Shown here: positions 1 to 5,082 of the stretch, in pieces | Position numbering within the stretch: the stretch's first letter is position 1 | Layout of the letters: every line of letters starts with the position of its first letter | Assembly: GCA_011064905.1 (NCBI GenBank) | Contig: JAAKFW010000122.1 | Coordinates: forward strand, 1 to 5,082 | Reading direction: 5' to 3' | DNA from: Candidatus Anoxychlamydiales bacterium | GTDB lineage: Bacteria; Chlamydiota; Chlamydiia; Chlamydiales; SM23-39 | Length of the DNA stretch: 5,082 bases | Made by a program: the position numbers and the translations under genes | The notes under the pieces: model-generated | Told to the model about the DNA's origin: nothing | Seen by the model: only the letters and a program-made list of their open reading frames with translations | The model's database searches: none

Positions 1-86
1 GGAGAAACTCTGTATAGAATAACAACCAGAACACAAAAAAGAACAAAGAGAAGTCCAATTTTAAAAGTGTATTTAACCTTTGACAT
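1..86 (-). CDS. N-terminus of a membrane-anchored protein, partial (possibly FtsI/PBP-like)
   Basis: The minus strand is open from an ATG at 86-84 to the left edge, giving 28 codons plus two bases. The peptide starts with a short basic stretch (MSKVKYTFK). A strongly hydrophobic run follows at residues 10-25 (IGLLFVLFCVLVVILY), then R26. This is the layout of an uncleaved signal anchor: N-terminus inside, rest of the protein in the periplasm. Class B penicillin-binding proteins such as FtsI begin this way, but so do many other membrane proteins, and no domain motif is visible in so short a piece. A weak AGAG ribosome-binding sequence lies 6 nt before the ATG. The start lies inside the end of another small minus-strand ORF (73-186), which could couple their translation. 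Transcription diverges from the rlmK-like gene. That a coding start exists here is moderately supported; the product identity is a guess. Confidence 0.45.
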   Translation of the reverse strand, partial: MSKVKYTFKIGLLFVLFCVLVVILYRVS

Positions 87-186
87 TATAAACTCTGTTG
101 TTTTTCAATTTCTTATCTTTTAATCGCAATATTTTCATAAAGAACCTCATATCTGCCTTCGCTCTCTTCCAATCAATGCGATCCAA
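73..186 (-). CDS. small basic ORF, 37 residues, unknown function
   Basis: A minus-strand ORF from TTG (186-184) to TAA (75-73) encodes 37 residues, 13 of them Lys or Arg. It starts MDRIDWKRAK and ends NNRVYNVKG. An AAGGG Shine-Dalgarno-like sequence sits 6 nt before the TTG. An alternative ATG at 150-148, with AAGG 5 nt upstream, would give 25 residues. An in-frame TAA at 192-190 rules out extension. Its end overlaps the start of the next minus-strand gene by 14 nt, an arrangement typical of translational coupling. There is no hydrophobic segment and no motif I recognise. It could be a real small gene, a leader ORF, the remnant of a longer gene, or chance. The good ribosome-binding site and overlap are the only support. 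Confidence 0.28.
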   Translation of the reverse strand: MDRIDWKRAKADMRFFMKILRLKDKKLKNNRVYNVKG

Positions 187-232
187 TTGTTACCCTTGAA
201 AAACGATCGGATTGTTCGGTTTATCCAAAAAC

Positions 233-260
233 TTGAAGTTATAATGTAACATAATATAAC
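233..260 (+). promoter_or_regulatory. candidate sigma-70-type promoter for the rlmK-like gene
   Basis: TTGAAG (233-238) and TATAAC (255-260) are separated by 16 nt. They match the consensus TTGACA and TATAAT at 4 and 5 of 6 positions. Transcription would start near 267, giving a leader of roughly 110 nt. A perfect TATAAT also occurs at 240-245 but lacks a -35 at good spacing. The AT-rich context makes such matches common, so this is only a candidate. Confidence 0.3.
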
Positions 261-267
261 ATTATGT
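241..267. repeat. overlapping AT-rich inverted repeats (operator-like)
   Basis: ATAATGT (241-247) is perfectly complementary to ACATTAT (259-265). ACATAAT (249-255) is perfectly complementary to ATTATGT (261-267). The two inverted repeats share the segment ACATTATGT at 259-267, so they form alternative hairpins or a cluster of symmetric half-sites. The cluster overlaps the -10 region of the candidate promoter upstream of the rlmK-like gene, the position expected for a repressor site. In DNA this AT-rich, 7-bp arms can occur by chance, so function is inference. Confidence 0.4.
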
Positions 268-379
268 GATATAGACCTTTCTGGAGCGAAGATTAAAAAA
301 AATGATATAAAAAACTTTATTAAAATAAGGGGGTTTATTGTAATTTTTTTTTTAAACTACATTTCTGAACGGTATAGTT

Positions 380-1360
380 ATGCATGAATCATCAATATTT
401 CTTCCCATTATCGCAGATGGAGAAGACAAAAGCTCAATAATCAAAAACCGGATTAGAAAAAATTATAGGCATATCCGTAAGTGGGCTAAACGCTCTTACA
501 CTAATTGTTTTCGTATATATGATCGTGATATTAAAGAATATCCTTTAGCAATAGATTTTTATAATGGCCGTTTCTCAGTACATTTTTTTTCTTATGATCG
601 CGAGCTTAATGAACCATCAGCTCAGCTGCATGAAGAAATCGATCAAGCATTATGCTCCATTTTTGGAACTACAACTGATCATATTTATTGGAGGACTAGA
701 GTAAGACGTAGGAAAAAAGAGCAGTATGAAAAAATAGATCAGCAAAAAGATTTTTTTACAGTTTTTGAGTATGGAGCAAAGTTTAAAGTTAACTTGAAAG
801 ATTATCTCGATACCGGATTATTTCTTGACCATCGAGAAACTAGGAAGTGGGTATCGTCTATTGCAAAAGGCAAACGCGTTTTAAATCTCTTTTCTTATAC
901 CTGTTCATTTAGCGTTCAAGCAGCTCTTGCAGGTGCTAGTTTTACTAAAAGCGTTGATTTATCAAACACCTACTTAAGCTGGGGAAGAGATAATTTTATC
1001 CTTAATTCTCTGCCGAAAGAGAATAATGAAATTATCAGGGCAGATTGCATGAAATTTTTAGATGAAAAGATCGATTCACTCTCTCTATTTGATATCATTA
1101 TAATAGATCCTCCTACGATTTCCCGCTCAAAAAAAATGGATCAAATGTTTGATATTCAAATAGATTACCCATATCTTATTTCAAAGTCGCTAAAGCTTCT
1201 CTTAGCAAATGGTATTATTTTTTTTAGCACTAATTCTAGAAAATTTAAACTTGATGAATCCTTACTTAATTCATGCTCAATTGAAGAGATTACAGATAAA
1301 ACAATTCCCTTGGATTTTCACAATAAAAAAATTCATCGTTGCTGGAAAATCACGCTTTAA
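380..1360 (+). CDS. rlmK: stand-alone RlmK-type 23S rRNA (guanine-N7) methyltransferase
   Basis: This 326-residue class I SAM-dependent methyltransferase matches the C-terminal RlmK half of E. coli RlmKL along its length. That half makes m7G2069 in 23S rRNA in the cytoplasm. The N-terminal domain (about residues 20-125) includes the family block NRIRKNYRHIRKWAKR. The Rossmann domain follows, with TGLFLDHR (145-152), SAM-binding motif I VLNLFSYTCSFSVQAA (from 167), and the motif IV DPPT at 243-246. The end also matches RlmK (IHRCW near the C-terminus). The RlmL half, the m2G2445 enzyme, is absent, so this is a separate RlmK rather than a fusion. In motif I a Cys (175) replaces the Gly of the E. 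coli protein. The ATG at 380 is the first ATG after an in-frame stop at 353-355; its ribosome-binding site is weak. Arginine codons are CGN in 12 of 22 cases, unlike the next gene. The family is clear; the exact rRNA target is inferred from homology. Confidence 0.85.
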   Translation: MHESSIFLPIIADGEDKSSIIKNRIRKNYRHIRKWAKRSYTNCFRIYDRDIKEYPLAIDFYNGRFSVHFFSYDRELNEPSAQLHEEIDQALCSIFGTTTDHIYWRTRVRRRKKEQYEKIDQQKDFFTVFEYGAKFKVNLKDYLDTGLFLDHRETRKWVSSIAKGKRVLNLFSYTCSFSVQAALAGASFTKSVDLSNTYLSWGRDNFILNSLPKENNEIIRADCMKFLDEKIDSLSLFDIIIIDPPTISRSKKMDQMFDIQIDYPYLISKSLKLLLANGIIFFSTNSRKFKLDESLLNSCSIEEITDKTIPLDFHNKKIHRCWKITL

Positions 1361-1448
1361 TTTCCTGAAATTAAATAGGGAGATAAATTCATTAATTGTT
1401 TATAATGACTATATCATTGATATTATTTAAATAAACTTAAGAGTTATT
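1361..1448 (+). promoter_or_regulatory. spacer with possible -10 element and ribosome-binding site for the pseudouridine synthase gene
   Basis: This 88-nt gap separates the rlmK-like gene from the rluA-like gene. It contains a perfect TATAAT at 1401-1406 with TG two bases before it, resembling an extended -10, but no acceptable -35 at 16-18 nt. TAAGAG at 1438-1443 lies 5 nt before the TTG start and serves as a plausible Shine-Dalgarno sequence. No terminator hairpin is visible, so read-through from the upstream gene is likely whether or not an internal promoter exists. Confidence 0.3.
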
Positions 1449-2309
1449 TTGAAAAACTATAAAACATCAGAAGAATCTACAATATTTGAGGCTTTAAAAA
1501 AAATATTTCCTGATTCTTCAAATACCATTATAAGAAATCTTTTAAAAAAAAGAAGGGTATATGTAGATAATGCTTTAATTGTAAAAGCAAAGGAAATAAT
1601 TGAAAAAGATAAGACAATATCAATACATGAAATAATTAAAAAAAGCCCTTCAGGTGTTAAAATTATTTTTGAGGATGATGATATATTGGTAATAAACAAA
1701 CCAGAGGGTCTATTAAGTGTTCCTTTAGATGAAAAAAAAACAGAAAATGCTCTTTCGATTTTAAGGAACTACTATTCAACAAAAAATATTTTTGTAGTAC
1801 ATAGAATAGATAAAAAAACATCAGGCGTGATGATGTTTGCTAAAAATCAAAGAGCTATCGATAAGCTTAATCTTATGTTTAAAAACCATGAGCTTAAAAG
1901 AGCATATCTTGCGATTGTTGAGGGTAATTTAAAAGAAGGTGAAGGTGCTTGGAAAAGCTATCTTAGAGAAAATAAAGAATATAATGTTCACTCTGTTGAA
2001 AATGAAGAAGATGGTAAAATTGCAATTACGCATTTTTCTGTAATCAGAAGATCTAAAAATTTTACTTATCTGAAACTAAATTTAGAGACAGGAAGAAAAC
2101 ATCAGATAAGAGTTCATTGCAAAGACGCCGGCCATCCAATTCTTGGAGATAAAAGGTATTCTCCAACATCAAGTCCAATATCTAGAATGTGTTTGCATTC
2201 CTATTTTTTAGAGTTTTTACACCCAAAAACCGGTAGAAAAATGAGTTTTTCAGCGCCTATTCCTCAGAGTTTCAAAAAGCTTGGGGTTATAAAATTTAGT
2301 AATGATTAG
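1449..2309 (+). CDS. RluA-family rRNA pseudouridine synthase
   Basis: This 286-residue protein isomerises uridine to pseudouridine in structured RNA, most likely 23S rRNA in the cytoplasm. An S4-type RNA-binding domain occupies about residues 9-60 (TIIRNLLKKRRVYVDN). The catalytic domain follows: the INKPEG block near residue 85, the catalytic motif HRIDKKTSG with Asp121 as nucleophile, KRAYLAIVEG near 155, and ETGRKHQIRVH at 213-223. GHPILGDKRY follows. All key residues are intact. The length and S4 domain fit RluC/RluD-like enzymes rather than short RluA, but the target uridine cannot be read from sequence, so no symbol is given. The start is TTG: an in-frame TAA lies at 1428-1430, there is no early ATG, and TAAGAG sits 5 nt upstream. 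All 15 arginine codons are AGA or AGG. The uup gene follows after only 27 nt, suggesting one transcript. Confidence 0.9.
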   Translation: MKNYKTSEESTIFEALKKIFPDSSNTIIRNLLKKRRVYVDNALIVKAKEIIEKDKTISIHEIIKKSPSGVKIIFEDDDILVINKPEGLLSVPLDEKKTENALSILRNYYSTKNIFVVHRIDKKTSGVMMFAKNQRAIDKLNLMFKNHELKRAYLAIVEGNLKEGEGAWKSYLRENKEYNVHSVENEEDGKIAITHFSVIRRSKNFTYLKLNLETGRKHQIRVHCKDAGHPILGDKRYSPTSSPISRMCLHSYFLEFLHPKTGRKMSFSAPIPQSFKKLGVIKFSND

Positions 2310-2336
2310 ATTTAATCCTTCTGCTATCATTTTAAT

Positions 2337-4118
2337 ATGAGCTCATTATTAAATACTAACAATCTATCTAAATCCTACGGCTTAAAAACCTTATTTAAAA
2401 ACATATCTTTTTCTGTTTTCTCTCATGATAGAATTGGTCTTATCGGACCAAATGGTTCAGGTAAATCTACTTTATTAAAAATTTTAGCAAATTTAGAATC
2501 AGCTGATGGAGGAGAAGTTACAACTAAACGCTCTTTAAAGATTGCTTATGTTCCTCAAATGGTATTTTATGAGAGTCGATCAATTAAAGATGTGTTGCTA
2601 AATTCTCTAAAAGGGGAGAACTTATCCGAATATGATAAAGATTTACTTGTTGATAAATGGCTTAATAAAGTTGGGTTTAAAGACGCTAGAGTAGATGCTT
2701 CAAAATTATCTGGAGGATGGCAGAAGAGATTATCTATAGCAGAAGCATTCATATTATCTCCGGAATTACTTCTTTTAGATGAACCTACGAATCATTTGGA
2801 TTTAGAGTCTCTTTTATGGCTTGAGAAGTTTTTACAAAAAAAAGATTTAAACTTTATGCTTGTCTCTCATGATAGATACTTTTTGCAAAATGCTTGTAAT
2901 AAAATTATAGAAATATCAAGTGTATACCCAAACCATATTTTTGTATCTGATGGATCTTATTTAGATTTCTTAAAAAAAAAAGAGGCTTTTTTACAAGGTC
3001 AAATCAAGCAAGAAAAAACGCTTTCTACAAAAGCTAGAAGAGAGGCCCAGTGGTTAAAGCAAGGTGTAAAAGCAAGAACAACTAAATCAAGATCAAGAAT
3101 TGATGAAGCTCATGAAATATTTGAGAGATTATCAAATTTAAAAAAAAGAAATGAAACAAAAAAAACTAAAATAGATTTTACTTCGACAGATAGGGGAACT
3201 AAAAAATTAATAACTCTAAAATCAGTATCTAAAAGTATTAATGGAAAAGAGCTTTTTAAAAACTTAAGTTTTATACTTTCACCAAAAACTAGAATAGGTC
3301 TCATTGGCCCTAATGGCTGTGGCAAGACAACTCTTTTAAAAATAATGGCAGAGGAGCTTGTCCAAGATAGTGGCACAATAAAAAAAGCTAATAACTTGAA
3401 AATTGTTTATTTTGATCAACATAGAATGAAGCTAGATGAAAATTTGACTCTTAAAGAAGCTCTTTGTCCGAGTGGTGAATTCGTGACGTTTCAAAATAAA
3501 AAGATTCATGTTAATTCATGGTGTCAAAGATTCTTATTTCCTAAAGATATTTTAGGTTCACAAATTAAAAAACTATCAGGAGGAGAACGGGCAAGGATAT
3601 CTATCGCTCATCTTCTTCTAGAACCTGCTGATGTTTTGCTTTTAGATGAGCCAACAAATGATTTAGATATTCAAACTTTAGATACTTTAGAAGAGAGCCT
3701 TTTAGAGTTTAATGGAGCTATAATCTTAATTACTCACGATAGGTTTTTAATTGATAGAGTTTGTAATTCAATAATTTTTTTAGAAAATAAAGATGAAATT
3801 TCTGTTTTTTCTGATTATGCTCAATTTGAAGCATCTAGAAGAAATGATAAAATTTCTAAAAAAGAAAAATCTAAGCACAAAAAAAATGATTCTAATATTA
3901 AAAAACTCACATATTCAGAGAAGACAGAGATTGAGACAATAGAGAAGGATATCCCTAAATTAGAGAAAGAAATATCAAAGCTAAATGCTCTATTAAATCA
4001 AAAAGATGTAATAGAAAACAAAGATCGTCTTAATGAAGTCTGCAGGGAACTCGCTATTCTAGAAAATGAAATAGAAATGCTTTATATTAGATGGGAAGAG
4101 TTAGACAAAAAAGCTTAA
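2337..4118 (+). CDS. uup: Uup-type ABC-F ATPase (ribosome-associated)
   Basis: This soluble 593-residue protein has two ATP-binding cassettes and no membrane segments. Cassette 1 has Walker A GPNGSGKST (37-45), signature LSGGWQKR (124-131), Walker B with D148 and E149 in DEPTNHLD, and switch His178 in SHDR. The linker (about 205-262) contains AQWLKQGVKARTTKSRSR, close to the Uup linker that in ABC-F proteins reaches the ribosomal P-site region. Cassette 2 has Walker A GPNGCGKTT (324-332), signature LSGGERAR (from 413), DEPTNDLD (437-444) and His467. A charged C-terminal coiled coil (about 522-590) ending IRWEELDKKA is typical of Uup. LSGGW and the C-terminal domain separate it from EttA. ABC-F proteins act on translating ribosomes; Uup mutants in E. 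coli affect ribosome function and precise transposon excision. Walker A to signature in cassette 1 is about 30 residues shorter than in E. coli Uup, so the arm subdomain is reduced. No Shine-Dalgarno precedes the ATG; the gene is probably co-transcribed with the rluA-like gene. Confidence 0.92.
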   Translation: MSSLLNTNNLSKSYGLKTLFKNISFSVFSHDRIGLIGPNGSGKSTLLKILANLESADGGEVTTKRSLKIAYVPQMVFYESRSIKDVLLNSLKGENLSEYDKDLLVDKWLNKVGFKDARVDASKLSGGWQKRLSIAEAFILSPELLLLDEPTNHLDLESLLWLEKFLQKKDLNFMLVSHDRYFLQNACNKIIEISSVYPNHIFVSDGSYLDFLKKKEAFLQGQIKQEKTLSTKARREAQWLKQGVKARTTKSRSRIDEAHEIFERLSNLKKRNETKKTKIDFTSTDRGTKKLITLKSVSKSINGKELFKNLSFILSPKTRIGLIGPNGCGKTTLLKIMAEELVQDSGTIKKANNLKIVYFDQHRMKLDENLTLKEALCPSGEFVTFQNKKIHVNSWCQRFLFPKDILGSQIKKLSGGERARISIAHLLLEPADVLLLDEPTNDLDIQTLDTLEESLLEFNGAIILITHDRFLIDRVCNSIIFLENKDEISVFSDYAQFEASRRNDKISKKEKSKHKKNDSNIKKLTYSEKTEIETIEKDIPKLEKEISKLNALLNQKDVIENKDRLNEVCRELAILENEIEMLYIRWEELDKKA

Positions 4119-4160
4119 TTTCAATTTTTTTAAATCAAAAAACTCTATTCTCAGCGAAAT

Positions 4161-4214
4161 CCTACATTTTTAAAAGGGTAGGGCAGAATGCCCCCCTTAG
4201 TAGGCATCATTTTT
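4161..4214 (+). terminator. GC-rich hairpin, possible terminator of the uup transcript or cfa leader structure
   Basis: GGGCA (4181-4185) pairs with TGCCC (4189-4193) around a GAA loop. AAGGG (4174-4178) pairs with CCCTT (4194-4198), leaving a two-base TA bulge on the left. CCTAC (4161-4165) can pair with GTAGG (4200-4204) across an asymmetric internal loop. Five Ts begin at 4210. The gap between the main stem and the T-run is longer than in a classic intrinsic terminator. An alternative stem, ATGCC (4188-4192) with GGCAT (4203-4207), sits closer to the Ts. It is the only GC-rich stem in the window, so a real RNA structure is likely; its job is not certain. Confidence 0.4.
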
Positions 4215-4256
4215 GATAATCTATCTAAAAAAAGAAAGATCAATAAAAAGCATTAA
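4188..4256 (+). CDS. possible 22-residue leader ORF upstream of the cfa-like gene
   Basis: ATG (4188) to TAA (4254-4256) encodes 22 residues, starting MPPLVGIIFD and ending in a Lys/Arg-rich tail. AGGG lies a few bases upstream, though slightly close to the ATG. The ORF is in the same frame as the cfa-like gene and stops 45 nt before its ATG. Its ribosome-binding site and start codon lie inside the hairpin described at 4161-4204. It may be a leader peptide or chance; there is no homology to support it. Confidence 0.15.
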   Translation: MPPLVGIIFDNLSKKRKINKKH

Positions 4257-4301
4257 ATTTTTTTTCTTGCCATTTTTTCTGAAATTATTCATAAAAAAAC
4301 T

Positions 4302-5082
4302 ATGAGAAGATTATTTATTATTTTTCTTTTTCTGTTATCATCTAACCAAATCGAGGCTTCTTCTTCAAAAGATATTGTAGAGGAGCTGGTCTCTATTGCA
4401 GATATAAAGATCAATGGGGATAGATCTTGGGATATCCAGGTTCATGATGAAGCATTTTATGATCGTGTGCTCAGGGATCAATCTTTAGGTCTTGGAGAGT
4501 CTTATGTAGAAAATGCTTGGGATACCGAAGCATTAGATGTTTTGATATATCAAATATTAAGAGCTGATCTTGAAAACAACTTTAACCCTACATGGTCCCA
4601 TATTTGGGCTTATTTAAAAGCTAAGTTTTTCAATAGGCAGGATAGATCTGGTAGCATGAGAGTGATTAATGAGCATTATCAGTTGGGAAATGACCTTTAT
4701 CAAAATATGCTAGATCCTCTTATGACTTATAGTTGTGGGTATTGGAAAAATGCAAAAAATTTGAATGAAGCTCAAGTAGCAAAATATGATCTGATAGCAA
4801 GAAAGCTTGGATTTGAAAAGGGTATGAGAGTTTTAGATATTGGTTGTGGATGGGGTGGTTTTGCAAAGTATGCGTCAGAAGAGTATGGAGTAGATGTCGT
4901 TGCAATTACTCTTTCTGAGAATCAAGCAGCTTATGCTAAAGAGGTATGTAAAGGTCTCCCTGTAGAGATTCGTGTTCAGGATTATAGAGATTTGAATGAG
5001 AAATTCGATAGAATTGTTGAGATAGGTATGTTTGAACATGTAGGAGCGAAAAATCACAGAGTTTTTATGGAAGTTGTTCATA
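4302..5082 (+). CDS. cfa: cyclopropane-fatty-acyl-phospholipid synthase family protein, 3' truncated by window
   Basis: This is the first 260 residues of an expected 380-390. Cfa transfers a methylene group from SAM to the double bond of unsaturated acyl chains in membrane phospholipids. The match to E. coli Cfa is continuous from about residue 24, with a constant offset of +6 residues: LGLGESY, EHYQLGNDLY, YSCGYW with Cys145 (E. coli Cys139), SAM motif VLDIGCGWGG (177-186), QDYRDLN, and GMFEHVG with Glu245 (E. coli Glu239). Both of these active-site residues are kept. The N-terminus differs: MRR, a hydrophobic run at residues 4-12 and IEA|S look like a signal peptide cleaved after Ala19. E. 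coli Cfa has no such peptide and works on the inner leaflet. The ATG at 4302 is the first after an in-frame stop at 4254-4256, and the next in-frame ATG lies inside the conserved domain, so a later start is unlikely. No clear Shine-Dalgarno is present. Later catalytic residues fall outside the window. Confidence 0.88.
   Translation, partial: MRRLFIIFLFLLSSNQIEASSSKDIVEELVSIADIKINGDRSWDIQVHDEAFYDRVLRDQSLGLGESYVENAWDTEALDVLIYQILRADLENNFNPTWSHIWAYLKAKFFNRQDRSGSMRVINEHYQLGNDLYQNMLDPLMTYSCGYWKNAKNLNEAQVAKYDLIARKLGFEKGMRVLDIGCGWGGFAKYASEEYGVDVVAITLSENQAAYAKEVCKGLPVEIRVQDYRDLNEKFDRIVEIGMFEHVGAKNHRVFMEVVH

Larger units (their letters stand above)
187..379. other. divergent intergenic region
   Basis: This spacer lies between the minus-strand genes at the left edge and the rlmK-like gene. 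No convincing ORF is present on either strand. It contains an AT-rich inverted-repeat cluster at 241-267, a candidate plus-strand promoter overlapping it, and part of a pair of near-identical 12-mers (180-191 and 205-216). A weak hairpin of about 6 bp lies near 315-330. A run of ten Ts spans 344-353, shortly before the start codon of the next gene. The T-run has no strong GC-rich stem in front of it, so it does not look like a standard terminator. The region probably holds the promoters for both directions. Confidence 0.6.
4119..4301. other. intergenic spacer between uup and the cfa-like gene
   Basis: This 183-nt AT-rich gap contains a GC-rich hairpin (4161-4204), a T-run at 4210-4214, a short ORF (4188-4256) and a weak -10-like GATAAT at 4215-4220 with no good -35. 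The rest is A/T tracts without recognisable structure. It probably carries the end of the uup transcript and the promoter and leader of the cfa-like gene. Confidence 0.55.

Noticed and set aside
344..353. Run of ten Ts before the rlmK-like gene as an intrinsic terminator
   Set aside because: The sequence before it has only a weak AT-rich stem that does not abut the T-run, and no gene ends there on the plus strand.
1209..1430. Plus-strand ORF of 73 residues overlapping the end of the rlmK-like gene
   Set aside because: It lies mostly within the rlmK-like gene in another frame. It has no motif, and the overlapped frame carries clear RlmK homology to its end.
1457..1699. Minus-strand ORF of 80 residues opposite the rluA-like gene
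   Set aside because: It is the antisense shadow of the S4-domain coding region; its hydrophobic look comes from the complement of A-rich Lys/Ile codons.
3110..3376. Minus-strand ORF of 88 residues opposite uup
   Set aside because: It is antisense to the linker and second Walker A of uup, which is certain coding sequence.
380..4118. Antibiotic-resistance ABC-F protein with an associated rRNA modification module
   Set aside because: The ABC-F has the Uup linker, LSGGW signature and C-terminal coiled coil, and the rRNA enzymes are housekeeping types, so a resistance role is not supported.
4119..4301. SAM riboswitch ahead of the SAM-using cfa-like gene
   Set aside because: The spacer is short, and I see none of the multi-helix core conserved in known SAM riboswitch classes, only one compact hairpin.
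4720..5081. Minus-strand ORFs of 61 and 68 residues opposite the cfa-like gene
   Set aside because: The plus-strand frame is unbroken with strong Cfa motifs; the antisense ORFs carry no recognisable domain.

Overview
The window is AT-rich bacterial DNA (roughly 30% GC by eye). It holds a compact block of plus-strand genes for ribosome modification and ribosome-associated ATPase functions. A membrane-protein gene start points the other way at the left edge, and a cyclopropane-fatty-acid-synthase-type gene runs off the right edge. The protein families (RlmK, Uup, Cfa) and the low GC suggest a Gram-negative, possibly host-associated lineage such as a gammaproteobacterium or a chlamydia-like organism. 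The lineage cannot be fixed from these genes alone.

Layout. Positions 1-86 (minus) carry the N-terminus of a membrane-anchored protein, preceded by a small overlapping minus-strand ORF (73-186). Positions 187-379 are a divergent intergenic region with an AT-rich inverted-repeat cluster and a candidate promoter. Positions 380-1360 encode a stand-alone RlmK-type 23S rRNA methyltransferase. Positions 1449-2309 encode an RluA-family pseudouridine synthase with a TTG start. Positions 2337-4118 encode a Uup-type ABC-F ATPase. Positions 4119-4301 are a spacer with a GC-rich hairpin and a very short ORF. Positions 4302-5082 hold the first 260 residues of a Cfa-type SAM-dependent methyltransferase that begins with an apparent signal peptide.

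How the genes fit together. The rlmK-like, rluA-like and uup genes all act on 23S rRNA or the ribosome. In E. coli the RlmK domain (fused in rlmKL) lies directly next to uup, so this block looks like a conserved neighbourhood with a pseudouridine synthase gene inserted between. The rluA-uup spacing is only 27 nt, consistent with co-transcription. The cfa-like gene is separated by 183 nt and is probably its own unit.

I see no phage, IS, CRISPR, tRNA or rRNA sequence and no clear undescribed system. The features most worth a second look are the signal peptide on the Cfa homologue, the shortened first-NBD arm of Uup, the arginine-codon contrast between the first gene and its neighbours, and the structured spacers.
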